From Rana temporaria (lineage: Eukaryota; Chordata; Amphibia; Anura; Ranidae), in NCBI RefSeq assembly GCF_905171775.1, contig NC_053497.1, forward strand, positions 100,432,157 through 100,496,156: DNA of 64,000 bases, written 5' to 3'. The notes beneath the pieces are model-generated. The model searched no databases. It was not told the origin of the DNA and saw only the letters and a list, made by a program, of their open reading frames with translations. Position 1 is the first letter of the stretch. Each line of letters opens with the position of its first letter. Both the position numbers and the translations under genes were made by a program. Positions 1-11,411 of the stretch are shown here, one piece after another.

Positions 1-556
1 CATGGTGGATTACAATAGATTGGCATAAGAGGTCTGCTATTCCGTACAGAAACGGTTAAATAAAACTCTTCAGTTTCAGAAAGAGTTCAAGCTTCAGTGA
101 TTTAATCCTTATTCTTCTGAGACGCCCTGCTAGAGGGAGACACAGAACAATAAGGACTCCTACTCTGTGAGTCAATTGTAAAACATGCAGCCTTTCACAC
201 ACTGCTACAAAACTCACTATTAACTGCTTGTCCAGATCCCAGTGATGATCAACTTTCCAAAGCATCTTCCTTATCAGTTTGTACTCATATAATATACTGT
301 ACATAAGATTTTAGTGACACTAGCACAGCTCTATATTGGTAAATAAGCTAAAGGGCCAGGGCATCCTTAACGTGTCTACATAGGCAAAACATATTTTTTT
401 ATAGTTCAATCTGAGTTTTATTAAAGAATTTTATACATAGACAAAAATTCATACATAAATGGCATTGTCATACCATCAAACATATTCCAAAAACATTACA
501 CAGACTAACAAAAATGAAATAAAGAAAGCCCCCTTAAACTTTTTTTTTTGATAGGG
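1..556. other. non-coding, nothing recognised
   Basis: AT-rich single-copy-looking sequence. The only long frames are short and show no recognisable protein. No repeat termini were seen up to the TAA that flanks the next MITE. Confidence 0.5.
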
Positions 557-559
557 TAA

Positions 560-977
560 AGCCTCGTACACACGATCAGTCCATCCGATGAGAACAGTCT
601 GATGGACCGTTTTCATCGATTAACCGATGAAGCTGACTGATGGTCCGTCGCACCTGCACACCATCGGTTAAAAAAACGATCGTGTCAGAACGCGGTGACG
701 TAAAACACAACGACGTGCTTAAAAAACGAAGTTCAATGCTTCCAAGCATGCGTCGTCTTGATTCTGAGCATGCGTGGATTTTTAACCGATGGTCGTGCCT
801 ACTAACGATCGGTTTTGTCCTATCGGTTAGGAATCCATCGGTTAAATTTAAAACAAGTTGGCTTTTTTTTAACCGATGGTTAAATAACCTATGGGGCCCA
901 CACACGATCGGTTTTGACCGATGAAAACGGTCCATCAGACCGTTGTCCTCTGGTTAACCAATCGTGTGTATGAGGCC
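560..977. mobile_element. palindromic MITE, Harbinger-like, 'TACACACGATC' termini
   Basis: The two ends are inverted repeats: left AGCCTCGTACACACGATC, right reads GGCCTCATACACACGAT on the other strand. The element is flanked by TAA on both sides (557-559 and 978-980). The whole 418 bp is loosely palindromic, with repeated ACCGATGG/CCATCGGT motifs, and it has no transposase. A 3-bp TWA target and ends starting GGC or AGC fit PIF/Harbinger MITEs; that class assignment is inference. Related ends occur at 1048-1134, 5378-5586, 23407-23773, 28381-28806 and 29820-29930. All but the shortest also share an internal GGTGACGTA-type core. Confidence 0.7.
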
Positions 978-1047
978 TAAGGAAGTGTTCAATTTATTTT
1001 TCTGGCGTCCAGATCTTGCTTCATTTTATGTCCTGAAGACACAAGGA

Positions 1048-1134
1048 AAGCCCTGTACACACGACCGGGATTCCCGGCCAAAATCTCTCCCCGCAGTTTT
1101 CCCAATGGGAAGCCCGGCCGTGTGTACGGGGCTT
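1048..1134. mobile_element. 87-bp miniature relative of the 'TACACACGA' MITE
   Basis: The ends AAGCCCTGTACACACGACCG and its inverted partner CGGCCGTGTGTACGGGGCTT enclose only about 47 bp. Inner arms also pair (GGGATTCCCGGCC against GGGAAGCCCGG). It is probably an extreme deletion derivative. No clear target duplication was seen. Confidence 0.6.
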
Positions 1135-3295
1135 GAGACAAAATTAGTGGAATGCCCTGATTGACGCTTGTCACCGTAGCAAGTTCCCCAGATGGAAGAT
1201 TCACCCTGCATTTTGGATTTTCCCTCACTTAATTCCTCAGTGACAGTGGTCCCCAGGGCGAATAGAGTGGGCCAATTAACCCCAACAGGGACACAGACAG
1301 CAATAAAAACTCGACAGGGGTCTAATCACTCCACATTCTGTCTGAAACAAAAAAATATAATGTACTTTCGGCTAAATTTACACATTAAAAGGAAACTCAT
1401 ACTAAATTAAAATGTGCCTTCCATTGCTGACCACCATTTGAAAAAAAATGCTAACTTCTGACCCCTTCTGCCTCCAGTACTCTAATTGCCCTGGAACAAG
1501 CACGCAGAAATCAAAATCACAGTGAAGTCAGAATACGTGTATCTGCATATTTGTGCAAACCAGTGCCTCAGAAAGTTTCAAAAGGACTGAATGAGCAAGA
1601 CTACCAGCTAACATTTTCAGAAAGTAAGGTTGGTAACCTCCATGTTTCCTCAGAACAGGTTTGTTGTTACACAACAGCATCAAATAATTATGGAACATCA
1701 GAGCCTGTCCTGTCACACCAATATGCATAAAAGCACACCCATGTCTATGTGCACTGCTGTGCTAGGCAAAATGCATTAGCATTGAAGCACACAAGCCCAG
1801 GTAACTGGAGAGGTCGATGTCTGACAAATGACCCTCAGTTACACTAGTGTGCAATCTGCCTGAACACTGGTGATAAATCTCAAAACGATAATCCTTGCAG
1901 GCAGTGACAGGCAAGGTCTTTTGAAATCCAAGAGAAAGGTGCTATAGTTTGCCTTCAAACTCATCTGAGACTAATTTGGCTTTCACTCTGCATTTTTTGT
2001 GAATTGACCAGACCATTGCAAGGTGTAGAAATTACAGTTGCAGTTCTCCAAAACAACCTTTTTGGCCATTGAAAACCGAACTGTAGGTGATGTTAGGGGA
2101 GATTAGGGTTAAGATTTAGGTTTGGAGCGAAGTAGAATTCAGTCCGTACTTTTTGGCATTCAAGCAAACTAAATGGGATGTTGCAATCTTTGGCTGCAGC
2201 AAAAAGTGATACATTTAGCACTATTACTACTGCTGCTAAGTGCCGCTGCTTCACACCCACTGGTTGTTAGAAGGCTAGTGGCCATCACTTTCCTAGTAAC
2301 CAGTGATGCATCTTCGTCTGGCCCATTAAGCTGTCCGCTGGTGATTCCTGGCTGACAGCTGAATGTAAACAATGAGGTGGGAATGGGGAATGACACTACT
2401 GACCAAATACTGCATCTCAAATATGGCCAAATAATATCCCAAATAATTTGATGAGAACTAATAGCAAGGATCTGGGAGACACCCACTGGTGCACATCAGG
2501 ACTACACCCATCAGATTCAAGAACTGCAGTGCTACCAGCAGGTGATTCCGTTTCTGACACAAGGGCTAGAGGATCCTTAGTTCTGTCTACAAACAGAAAA
2601 AGTTTGTTGTTTAATCTGGAGGCTAGGATGTCTATATCCGAAGTCCCTAATTTTTGACATTTCAGATATCTGGATGAAGGGCCCATTCCCCTTGATCCAG
2701 ACTGTGGGGGCTGGGGTAGTCTGCTTTCCTGTTTTTAACTCCTGGAATGTGCACTGCAGAGATCAATGAACAGTGAGTTGTTGTCCTTGAGATTATCTAG
2801 TTTGGTTCCTTCAAAGTTGCATGACTCCTGGTGCCCCCTTGATGGTTGTTGTAGGCCACAGAAATGGGATTGTCTGACTGGACCCTGATTGGATGTCCTC
2901 CTAGAAGGGGGATCCAATGTTATAGAGCCAACTAAACTACTATGAGCTCCAGGATTTTGATGGGGAGCTTTGCTTCCACCAATGACCATGTTCCCTTGAC
3001 AATGCGGGACTGGATCACTCCTCTCCAGCCTGGAAGGCTGCAATCTGTTGTTATCAATTCCCATTGATAGAGAATAAACGATCTCCCAGGTTGACAGGAT
3101 ATTGTGTTGGAGAGTTCATGAATGAAATTGGGCTCAAAAGAGGCTACCATGAGACCTAGAACTCTCATTGAGGCACGGTAAGATGAAGGAGAATGGGTTT
3201 TTCACATGAGCATGCACGTTGCGTGAAGTTCCTGCTTTAATATAGTGGCAACCTGGGGGAGAAAAATGTTCTAATGCCTAAATGTCCTCTTTAAC
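1135..3295. other. non-coding, nothing recognised
   Basis: About 2.2 kb with many stops on both strands. Short frames up to about 109 codons (for example at 2169-2486 and 2735-3064 on the minus strand) overlap each other and show no motif. No transposon termini were recognised. Confidence 0.45.
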
Positions 3296-3949
3296 CCCTT
3301 ACACAAAATTGTAAGTGCAATCTGCCGAGTTAGTGACGTCTTCACGCCGCAACAGGAAGCTTGGGATATTATCTTCCTGGGGCCGAGCCGCTGCAAACCC
3401 ACAGATGATCTTTTCAGGGGCATACACCTCGAATGTGTTAAGCGGTTTACCCAGGTGCACTGGGGGAAGTGAACATGTACTGTATATGTGAGTGAAATTT
3501 TTATATTTTAATAAAAATTGAGTGTAAAACAATTCAGCACTATGTTGGTCATTTGTACTCTTTGAACATTACCAATCTGAGGGTTACTGCCCACCAGAAG
3601 TAAGACGCCACCAGCCATTGGATATTAACCCTTAAGGGGAAGGCTTATATAGACCTGGGTATGGTCTAAAAGCGAGGTGAGCGCAAACACAGACTGGTGG
3701 AGGTATTGAGCAAACAGCATCCATGGATGCGTGCATGATTTAGGATCTGCACAGATTTATCACTTTACTCAGACTTTGTTACACTTTATGACACTATTTG
3801 GAATGTTTGGTGTTGGCATTCTTGTGAAGTGCCATCCCTTATTATATGTCTTGTGTCACTCATTGGTTTAATATTGGATAAAGTTAAGTTGTCCTCTAAA
3901 CAAATTGGGGATTTCAATTTTATACTGCACTTACAATTTTGTGTAAGGG
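3296..3949. mobile_element. element bounded by 22-bp perfect inverted repeat
   Basis: The sequence beginning CCCTTACACAAAATTGTAAG at 3296 recurs as its exact inverse ending at 3949. The left end is preceded by TTAA (3291-3294), but the right end is not followed by TTAA. The 650-bp interior has no coding potential. It could be a TTAA-targeting non-autonomous element that has lost one outer end, or a piggyBac-like remnant with sub-terminal repeats. Confidence 0.5.
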
Positions 3950-5118
3950 TCCCCACCACTATTTTAGTTTATTTTAGTTCACATGTTTCATTAGTAGTAT
4001 TCTTTTACATATGTAAGAGGGTCAGCGTTTTTTAATTCTGTGTGGATTATTTGTTTTCTTTTTTATGCTAAAATAAGCTTTTTTATTTGTATTACCTGTT
4101 TTTGAAGGATTAAAGACTAACTGCTTTTACCAACATGCTTGGCTAATAATCTTGGGCTTCAATATCACAAAGGGCTCTAGTGGAAATGGTGGTAAATTGT
4201 GCAACCAGTTGAATAATGTTACAACTGGTCATCAACCTGAGACTACATTTTTTTTTTGTGTAAAATTTGAAAAGTTTACACTGTGGTGCGCACAGTTTAA
4301 ATATTGCCCTGGTCTTTAACAGTAAAGGTCAGAAGCATACAAGGTGACTCTGTCTTACTTGTCTACAAGACTAGACTGTATATGTTTTCCAGGCTTTGCC
4401 TCTCATTGTTGGCATACCCTTGAAGGGGTCTTTAATAACTGGTTTCAACAGGAACAGACAACGGCCCTGAACCTGTATAGCAATCTGTGGCTGACCACGT
4501 GTTGCACTGAGTGCTTCATTTATACAAGAAGTACTGTCATAGGTCCTTGCTCCAATACTGAACAGCACTTAAATAATGACATGCAAGCTCCTTTCAGCAA
4601 GGTCATTTTTTAAACAGCTAAATAATGTGGCTCCCAGGGCAGTGGGTTGAATGATACCTTTTGTCAATCAAACCTGAAGACCAATAGCAAATATTGTAGT
4701 GAAAGCTGCATCTTTTTGTTTTAATACTTGCTGGGCAACTGATTTTCTCTTTTTCTAGAGTTACACTTTAAAACCGTCCTATGGGAAATATGGGGGCGGT
4801 CATTCATATTGTCTAATAACTTTAACACTTCCCAAGACAAGCAATCAAGACTTATAGAAGTAGTTAGATAACGAATCCCTGAAATCCTCCAGTTTAGTCT
4901 TGGCATGAAGGAAATATTTAGGCTGCAATTACTGACCTCTTCCTGGAAATGATAGATGCTGTTTTGCTGAACCTCCAGCATCAGCACCTTCTGGGTCAAT
5001 GACATGCAGATCTAGAAAGCTGGGGAAAAAAATCAGTCTACATAATCTGCATACTTCAGGTCACTGACTACAAATAATTAAGGCCAGAGGATCAGCATAT
5101 TTATTTATTTCAGATACT
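3950..5118. other. non-coding, nothing recognised
   Basis: AT-rich sequence with only short overlapping frames and no recognised repeat ends, up to the TA that precedes the Tc1-like element. Confidence 0.45.
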
Positions 5119-5377
5119 TACAGTGCCTTGAAAAGTATTCATACCCCTTGAAATTTTCCAAATGTTGTCATGTTACAACCAAAAACTTAAATGTATTTTA
5201 TTGGGATTTTATGTGATAGACCAACACAAAGTGGCACATAATTGTGTAGTGGAAAGCAAATGATAAATGGTTTTCAATTTTTTTTTTACAAAGAAATATG
5301 TGAAATGGGGGGTGCATTTGTATTCAGTTCAAGTCAATACTTAGTAGAGCCACCTACCGGGGGAAAAAACCTTGCAT

Positions 5378-5586
5378 GTTCGGAAACAATTCGACGCATG
5401 CTTGGAAGCATAGAACTTAATTTTGTTGGCTCGTCGTAGTCTTTTACATCACCGCGTTCTTGGCAGTCAAAAGTTCACTGGACTTTTGTGTGACCGTGTA
5501 TATGCAAGGCAGGCTTGAGAGGAATTCCGACAGGGAAAACCGTTGTTTTTTTATCCAACGGAAAAAACGATCGTGTGTACGAGGCA
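5378..5586. mobile_element. half of a 'TACACACGATC' MITE inside Tc1-like element
   Basis: The right end CGATCGTGTGTACGAGGCAT is intact and the left terminus is missing. It has replaced the stretch of the Tc1 element that should encode the last two catalytic acidic residues, so that part of the transposase is deleted rather than merely interrupted. Confidence 0.55.
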
Positions 5587-5589
5587 TAA

Positions 5590-6168
5590 CAGGTTTTCTT
5601 CTAAGATTGCCCTGTATTTGGCTCCATCCATCTTCCCATCAACTCTAACCAGCTTCCCTGTCCCTTCTGAAGAAAAGCATTACCACAACATGACGCTGCG
5701 TGTGTGTTCAGGATGATGTGCAGTGTTAGTTTTCCGTCACACCTGGCGTTTTGCTTTTAGGCCAAAACTTAAAATTTTGGTCTAATCTGAACAACAGCAC
5801 CTTTTTTCACATGTTTGCCATGTCCCTCACCTCATGCGGCTTCTCGCAAACTGCATAAGGGACTTCTTATGGCTTTCTTTCAACAGTGGCTTTCTTCTTG
5901 CCACTCTTCCATAAAGGCTAGATTTGTGGAGTGCACGACTAATAGTTGTCCTGTGGATAGATTCTCCCACCTGAGCTATGGATTTCTGGAGCTCCTCCAG
6001 AGTTATCATGGGCCTCTTGGCTGCTTCTCTGATTAATGCTCTCCTTGCCCGGCCTGGCAGTTTAGGTGGATGGCAATATCTTGAAAGGTTTGCAGTTGTG
6101 CCATACTCGTTCCCTTTTTGGATGATGGATTGAACAGTGCTCCGTAAGAGCTTGGGATATTTTTTTAT
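5590..6168 (-). pseudogene. Tc1-like transposase remnant, N-terminal and middle parts
   Basis: A degenerate Tc1-family transposase read on the minus strand. A 60-residue open stretch (6009-5827) contains a helix-turn-helix-like segment (ITLEELQKSIAQVG, then IHRTTISRALHKSSLYGR) and RRKPLLKESHKKSLMQFA, typical of the paired-like DNA-binding region. Further along (5590-5700) other frames resemble the middle domain. Stops and frameshifts break it. The portion expected to hold the second Asp and the Glu of the DDE triad is absent, replaced by the MITE at 5378-5586. It cannot encode an active enzyme. Confidence 0.75.
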
Positions 6169-6903
6169 TAGGGCTGTTACTGATTAAAATTTTCGTTTGT
6201 TCGATTAATCGTTTTTTTTTTTAATCGATTAATTTCGATTAATTATAACGCACTTACAGATCCAACTACTTTTAGCTGATCTCCTTGCATTGCAACTCTG
6301 CATTGGTCAGTGGTAAATGTGGTATACACTATATACAATCACCCATCACTAGTTAGTTTCCACAATCCATGACTTGACTTCACAGTTCACACAAATACGT
6401 TTTAAATTCAAAATGTAGCACTGACGCAAGTAATTTTTTCTTATTAAACTTTAAGAAAAACGTAGAAAGTTCATTTAACTTTAATTATAAAATGTATCTA
6501 GTATATTCACTGTCAGTCACTTTATAGTAGGCAAGTAGGCATCACTTTAGTCAGTCACGCAGACATACCAGAGTGTTTATATTTTCTGGAAGCAGACATG
6601 ATCGCATTTTATTGACAATATACCCTGAAGAACTGAACAGTCTTTCGCACAGAACAGATGTTGCCGATACACAAAGAATTGTCTGCACAAAACTGCTTAG
6701 GACAGGAAAACAATGGTTTGCCCCCTTCCCCTGATGGAGCCTGATGCATCCTCCTGCTCCACAGATGCAAAGGTACCTCAATCCAATGGGTGAAGTTTGC
6801 TTGCATCCAGCAGGGTAAGTCTGGCTGTCCGTTGACATCAAGAATTTTGATCAAAAAAATTAAAGATTATTCGAGGAATTAATCTTTAATTTCCCCAGCT
6901 CTA
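6169..6903 (-). mobile_element. hAT element with perfect 8-bp target duplication
   Basis: The ends TAGGGCTG and CAGCTCTA (imperfect inverted repeats) are flanked by the same octamer TTTTTTAT at 6161-6168 and 6904-6911, the duplication size of hAT transposons. The sub-terminal regions are rich in ATCGATTAAT motifs, as in the related element at 51641-52267. It retains a piece of transposase (6554-6841), so it is a deletion derivative of an autonomous hAT. Confidence 0.8.
6554..6841 (-). pseudogene. hAT transposase C-terminal dimerisation domain fragment
   Basis: The open frame ends with the hallmark of the hAT C-terminal dimerisation region: a V-L-C-E-R-L-F-S-S-S-G motif followed by IVNKMRSCLLPENINTLVCL. 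The N-terminal BED zinc finger and the catalytic core are missing, and the first half of the frame shows no similarity I recognise. It is a relic inside the 735-bp element. Confidence 0.75.
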
Positions 6904-6928
6904 TTTTTTATAATCGAACTCTGCTTTA

Positions 6929-7242
6929 GCCCAGGTTCACACTGGGCTGCGGGAGTGAAGCAGTGCAAGTTCAGCTGAACTCACACGATTTCACTCCCGT
7001 TGGAAGTCCCGATTTCGGCCGCAATTATAAATACATCTGTGCAGGTTTCTACACAGAAGTCAATGTAAATCGCTGGCCGAAATCGCAAAAAGTAGTACAG
7101 AAACTATTTTTTGAAATCGGTGCAGTGCCGCAGATGCGGCGTCGCACTGATTAGGATGGTGCCATTGCCGGCAATTTGCGGCGAATACCGCCGTTTTGAC
7201 ATGCGATTTGACATGCCAAATCGCACCAGTGTGAACCAGGCC
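6929..7242. mobile_element. Harbinger-like MITE, 'GGTTCACAC' termini
   Basis: The palindromic ends GCCCAGGTTCACACTGG and CCAGTGTGAACCAGGC are flanked by TTA on both sides (6926-6928, 7243-7245). The interior is CpG-rich and self-complementary with no ORF of note. Part of the same family appears at about 20080-20250. Confidence 0.75.
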
Positions 7243-7380
7243 TTAAACTTCTCCACAACTTTATCCCGTGGCCTTCATGATGCCGTTTGTTCACTAAGGT
7301 TATTTAACAAACCTCTGAGGGCTTCACAGAACAGCTGTATTTATACTGAGATTAAATTACACACAGGTGGACTCCATTTA

Positions 7381-8167
7381 CTAAAAATATAAAAAAATAT
7401 AAAAAAGAAAATGTAGCGCCCAAAATATAAATAAACCCCTAAAAAAGGGTGAATCTAGCGTGTACCCTAAAGGTAAAAGACTAATAATCAAAGTCTAATG
7501 CCTCTTCATGCACTATCGTGAAATAGTGGGAATAATAATGGGAGCTATGATGTGAGAAACAAGCTCCTATATCAAAACCTTATGTACAAATCTGTGCTAT
7601 AAAAAATCACCAGGTAAAAATACATATGTGAAATAACTGTGGTGTGATCACCATACTTATATATAGAAATATAATATGCAAAAATCAATGAATAAAGAAA
7701 GACAGTCCTCCAAGGCCAACGTTCCACTGTTGATCAAATGTGCCTTAATATAGAAGGCGTGAACTCAATCCTGCAAATATCACAGAGTCTGCCAAGAAGG
7801 ACAAAGTCTAAACTTGTGCAAATAAAATTTCAGTGTTGGGTGGAGCAAAATCTTCAATACCAAGAAATCTTCAGCACTGGACACGAAAATAGATAAATGG
7901 GTGGGTACCCTTACCAGAAATGGTGGACCCTCTCAACCACCATACGGTGGGAGGGTCATCAAGGCTTGTATAGACCGATTGTCTGGGTCCAGTGGTCCTC
8001 ACTCCGCGTGTCCAATCCAGAAATGGTTAATGAAGCGCTTGTTTTTTCAAGGTAGATAACCAAAGTTGATTGATCGATAGTAGCTCAAAACACCCAAAGT
8101 GGTAAAAAAGGAAAAATATAGAGGTGCTCCTCATAGTGTAAAAACATTTAATAAAAAAGCATTGCAA
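7381..8167. mobile_element. unclassified 0.8-kb insertion in Tc1-like element
   Basis: Sequence typical of the Tc1 sub-terminal region breaks at about 7380 and resumes at about 8168, with TTTACTA present on both sides as a possible duplication. The insert starts with an A/T-rich stretch of repeated AAAATATA and ends TTTAATAAAAAAGC. I found neither terminal inverted repeats nor an ORF. The style (many short A-rich sentences, no coding) resembles 63.8-64.0 kb, but I cannot assign a class. Confidence 0.45.
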
Positions 8168-8619
8168 TTTACTAACTAGTAAGGCAATTGGTTCCACTAG
8201 ATTTTAGTTAGGGGTATATGAGTAAAGAGGGCTGAATACAAATGCACGCCACACTTTTCAGATATTTATTTGTAAAAAAAAATGGAAAACCATTTATCAT
8301 TTTCCTTCCACTTCACAATTATGTGCCACTTTGTGTTGGTCATGAAAAAATTTGGAAATTTTCAAGGGGTATGAATACCTTTTCAAGGCACTGTATATAG
8401 CGCTGACAATTTACACAGCACTTTACATATGTAAAAAAATGCTTTAACATGTAATATTTTTATTATATATAATTCACTAAAAACTCATATAAGCTTTAAC
8501 ATGCTAATGTCATAAAAAAAGGCAATATCTGTAAAACCAAAGTATTCCTTTTTAGTAGGTACGGAACAAGTATAGTTTAGGTTTCGCAAAAAAAATGTAA
8601 ATCTCATCGGTTACATCAC

Positions 8620-9075
8620 CTAAAGTGATTGTAAGCCTTAGGTTTTTTGCCTTTTGACTTCGTTTTTTTTTTTTTTTTTAAATAACAAACATGCCATACT
8701 TACCTCCAATGGGCAGCTCGTTTTGCACAGAGTGGCCCCAATCCTCAACTTCCCTCGGGGGCTCTCGCGGCTCCTCCCTGCATCAGATAACCCCCTAGGA
8801 GTAGCGCTCTCCTGGGGGTTACCTTGCAGGATCACTCCCGAGTCCAGCATTTGGCATCCATAGACACGAATGCTGGACTCGACTTGGCACCCCGGTCATT
8901 GGATTTGATTGACAGCAGCGGGAGCCAATGGCTGCTATTAATCTATCCACTTAGGAGCCAAGACTCCGTGCAGAGAAGGACAGCGCATCTCCGCTGAGGG
9001 AAATACGGGGCTCAGACAAGTTAAACAGGGGGGGGCATTAAGGTGAAAAAACACAAGGTTTTATAACCCCTTTAA
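8620..9075. mobile_element. T2/Kolobok-like MITE (TTAA target)
   Basis: The left end AAGTGATTGTAAGCCTTAGG and right end AGGTTTTATAACCCCTTTAA are imperfect inverted repeats. TTAA is intact on the right and CTAA on the left. The interior is a GC-rich palindrome-like block with CTCCCTGCATCAGATAACC. It is homologous to the element at 17816-18286. Xenopus T2-family MITEs have ends of the form TTAAAGG, hence the assignment. Confidence 0.65.
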
Positions 9076-9275
9076 CTGTAATGAAGTATGACTCATATTG
9101 TGGAGGCAGTTGAATACTAGAGAAATCTCCTATGCAGGAATGCCTGTCCTCTTTTGGCACTGTAGTGATTAACAGCTTTGGGTCTTTATGCAGAACAGCA
9201 ATACAGTTGATTTGACAGGGACACACCCCCTCCTTCCTCTTCCTCCATTGAGAAAAGTTATTTAATTGATTACAC

Positions 9276-9991
9276 TGGGCCAGATTCTCGTATAACTGCG
9301 GCGGCGTAACGTATCTCCTTTACGTTACACCGCCGCAAGTTTTACGGGCAAGTGCTTGATTCACAAAGCACTTGCCTGTAAACTTGCGGCGGCGTAGCGT
9401 AAAGTCCACCGGCGCAAGCCCGCCTAATTCAAATGATCCATGTAGGGGGCGTGGATCATTTAAATTAGGCGCGTTCCCGCGCCGTTCGTACTGCTCATGC
9501 TCCGTCTCAAATTTTCCCGCCGTGCATTGCGCGAAATTACGTCGCAAGTACGTCATTGGTTTCGACGTTAACGTAAATGGCGTCCAGCGCCATTCACGGA
9601 CAACTTACGCAAACAACGTAAAATTTTCAAATTGCGACACGGGAACGACGGCCATACTTAACATTAAGTACGCTACCTAGGGGGCATGTTTATCTTTACG
9701 CCGCGTAAGACTTACGGAAACGACGTAAAATCACTACGACGGACAATCGTACGTTCGTGAATCGGCGTAACTAGTCATTTGCATATTATACGTCGACCGC
9801 AATGGAAGCGCCACCTAGCGGTCAGCGTAGATATTGCACCCTAAGATACAACGGCGCTGGCCGTCGTATCTTAGGCATGTTTAAGTGTATCTCAGTTTGA
9901 GAATACACCTAAACATACGACGGCCTTAGATTCGGACTTACGTCGGAGTATCTGCTGATACGCCGGCGTAATTCTATGTGAATCTGGCCCA
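9276..9991. mobile_element. CpG-rich palindromic element, copy A
   Basis: The ends TGGGCCAGATT and AATCTGGCCCA are inverted. The entire 716 bp is dense in CGTAA, TTACG and GGCGGCG motifs and is loosely palindromic. It shares long internal stretches, in inverted orientation, with copy B at 10685-11411, for example GCAATGGAAGCGCCACCTAG and its inverse. No coding capacity. The transposon class is uncertain. Confidence 0.7.
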
Positions 9992-10684
9992 TAGTCTGTA
10001 ACATGATCTGTGAATGGGGAATAGAGTCTTGTGACTGATCAGACTCTCCCACAGATTGTGTTACATGCAGTATAATAAATTAAATAACTTAAATAACTTA
10101 TGTCCTTGGCAGACCATCTATCACTGTTCTGCCTGAAATCCTGAAGATGTTAACCATTGCACTGTTGGAAATTCTGGGACAGGCAAAGGACAGGCATTCC
10201 TGCATTGCAGAATTCTCTAGGGTCCGGCTGCCTCCACAAAGTGAGACATACTTCATTACAGATAAGTCATATGACTGAAGCTGGAGGGATTTTTTTTAGC
10301 ACGACTTTAGCTTTAAGTCATTTTGTTTTCAGTGTCCCATTAGGGAAATTTTGTCCCAAAGACACAACAGGGCATAGGAGATCTCTCCAAAGAATATCCC
10401 CTATTTAAACAGTTGTCAGCAGAACAGGTTTCCCACTAGAAGATTTCCCCTCACCTCTTGTTCTAGTTACATTTCTAAATGTTAGATTTCCTATCCATTT
10501 TTGTATCAGAGAAAATTGTCACCAGGGTCAATAGTAAATATGTAGGTAACACACTCTACTGAGGACACAGGCAGCTATAAAAACCAAAGGTCTAGTCATT
10601 CAACATTTTTTTTTTAAATCTTTTATTTTCATTTCATTTAATTTTCATGTAAAAGCATCAGGGAACCTTGTTTTATAGACATTT
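9992..10684. other. non-coding spacer between the two CpG-rich palindromes
   Basis: No gene and no transposon ends were recognised. The sequence is ordinary AT-rich DNA. Confidence 0.4.
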
Positions 10685-11411
10685 AGGTAGATTCAGGTAG
10701 AGTTAGGCCGACTTATCAGTAGATAAGTCGACCTAACTCAGAATCTACGCCGACTTATGTTTAAGCGTATGCTCAAACAGAGATACGCTTAAACATATCT
10801 AAGATACGACGGCTTGCGCCGTCCTATCTTAGATTGCAATATTTTGGATGGCCGCTAGGTGGCGCTTCCATTGCGGTCGGCGTAGAATATGTAAATGAGT
10901 TGATACACCGATTCACGAACGTAGCCCGCCGCAGTCGATTTACGCCGTTTCCGTAAGGCATTAGCAGGCCTAAAGTTATTCCATCTATTAGGTGGAATAA
11001 CAATGTTAAAGTATGGCCGCCGTTCCCGCCGCGAGATTCGAATTTTTTATGTTGTTTGCGTAAGTCGTCCGCGAATCGGGATTTACGTCGTTTACGTCCA
11101 CGTTGAAATCAATAGGCCCGTGCGGCGTACGTAGCCGCAATGCACACTGGGAAATGTAGGCGCCCGGGACATGTGCAGTTAAAAAATCCGTAAAAAACTT
11201 GAGGTCAAGCCTCATTACCATCAAACACGCCCCCCTCCAAGACATTTGAATTTGGCGCCCTTACGCCCGCCCGCTTTAGGCTACGCCGCCGTATATTAGC
11301 AGGCAAGTACATTGAGAATCATGTACTTGCCTAGCTAACTTATGGCGGCGTAGCCTAAACAGGCTAAGCTATGCCGCCGCAAGTTTAGGCACTTCTCTCT
11401 GAATCTACCTA
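10685..11411. mobile_element. CpG-rich palindromic element, copy B (inverted)
   Basis: The ends are AGGTAGATTC and GAATCTACCT, with TTA/TAA-type context. Internally it is the inverse of copy A: cores around GCGCTTCCATTGCGGTCGGC and TATCTTAG blocks match copy A in the opposite orientation. The two copies are 693 bp apart. Confidence 0.7.

Larger units (their letters stand above)
5121..8393 (-). mobile_element. Tc1-like transposon carrying four nested insertions
   Basis: The inverted ends begin CAGTGCCTTGAAAAGTATTC at 5121 and, on the opposite strand, CAGTGCCTTGAAAAGGTATT at 8393. Each is flanked by TA, the Tc1/mariner target. Similarity between the arms extends for over 150 bp (5121-5280 against 8240-8393). 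The 3.3-kb length is explained by insertions: a 'TACACACGATC' MITE fragment (5378-5586), a hAT element (6169-6903), a Harbinger-like MITE (6929-7242) and an unclassified insert (about 7381-8167). What remains is a decayed Tc1 copy with its transposase on the minus strand. Confidence 0.85.
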
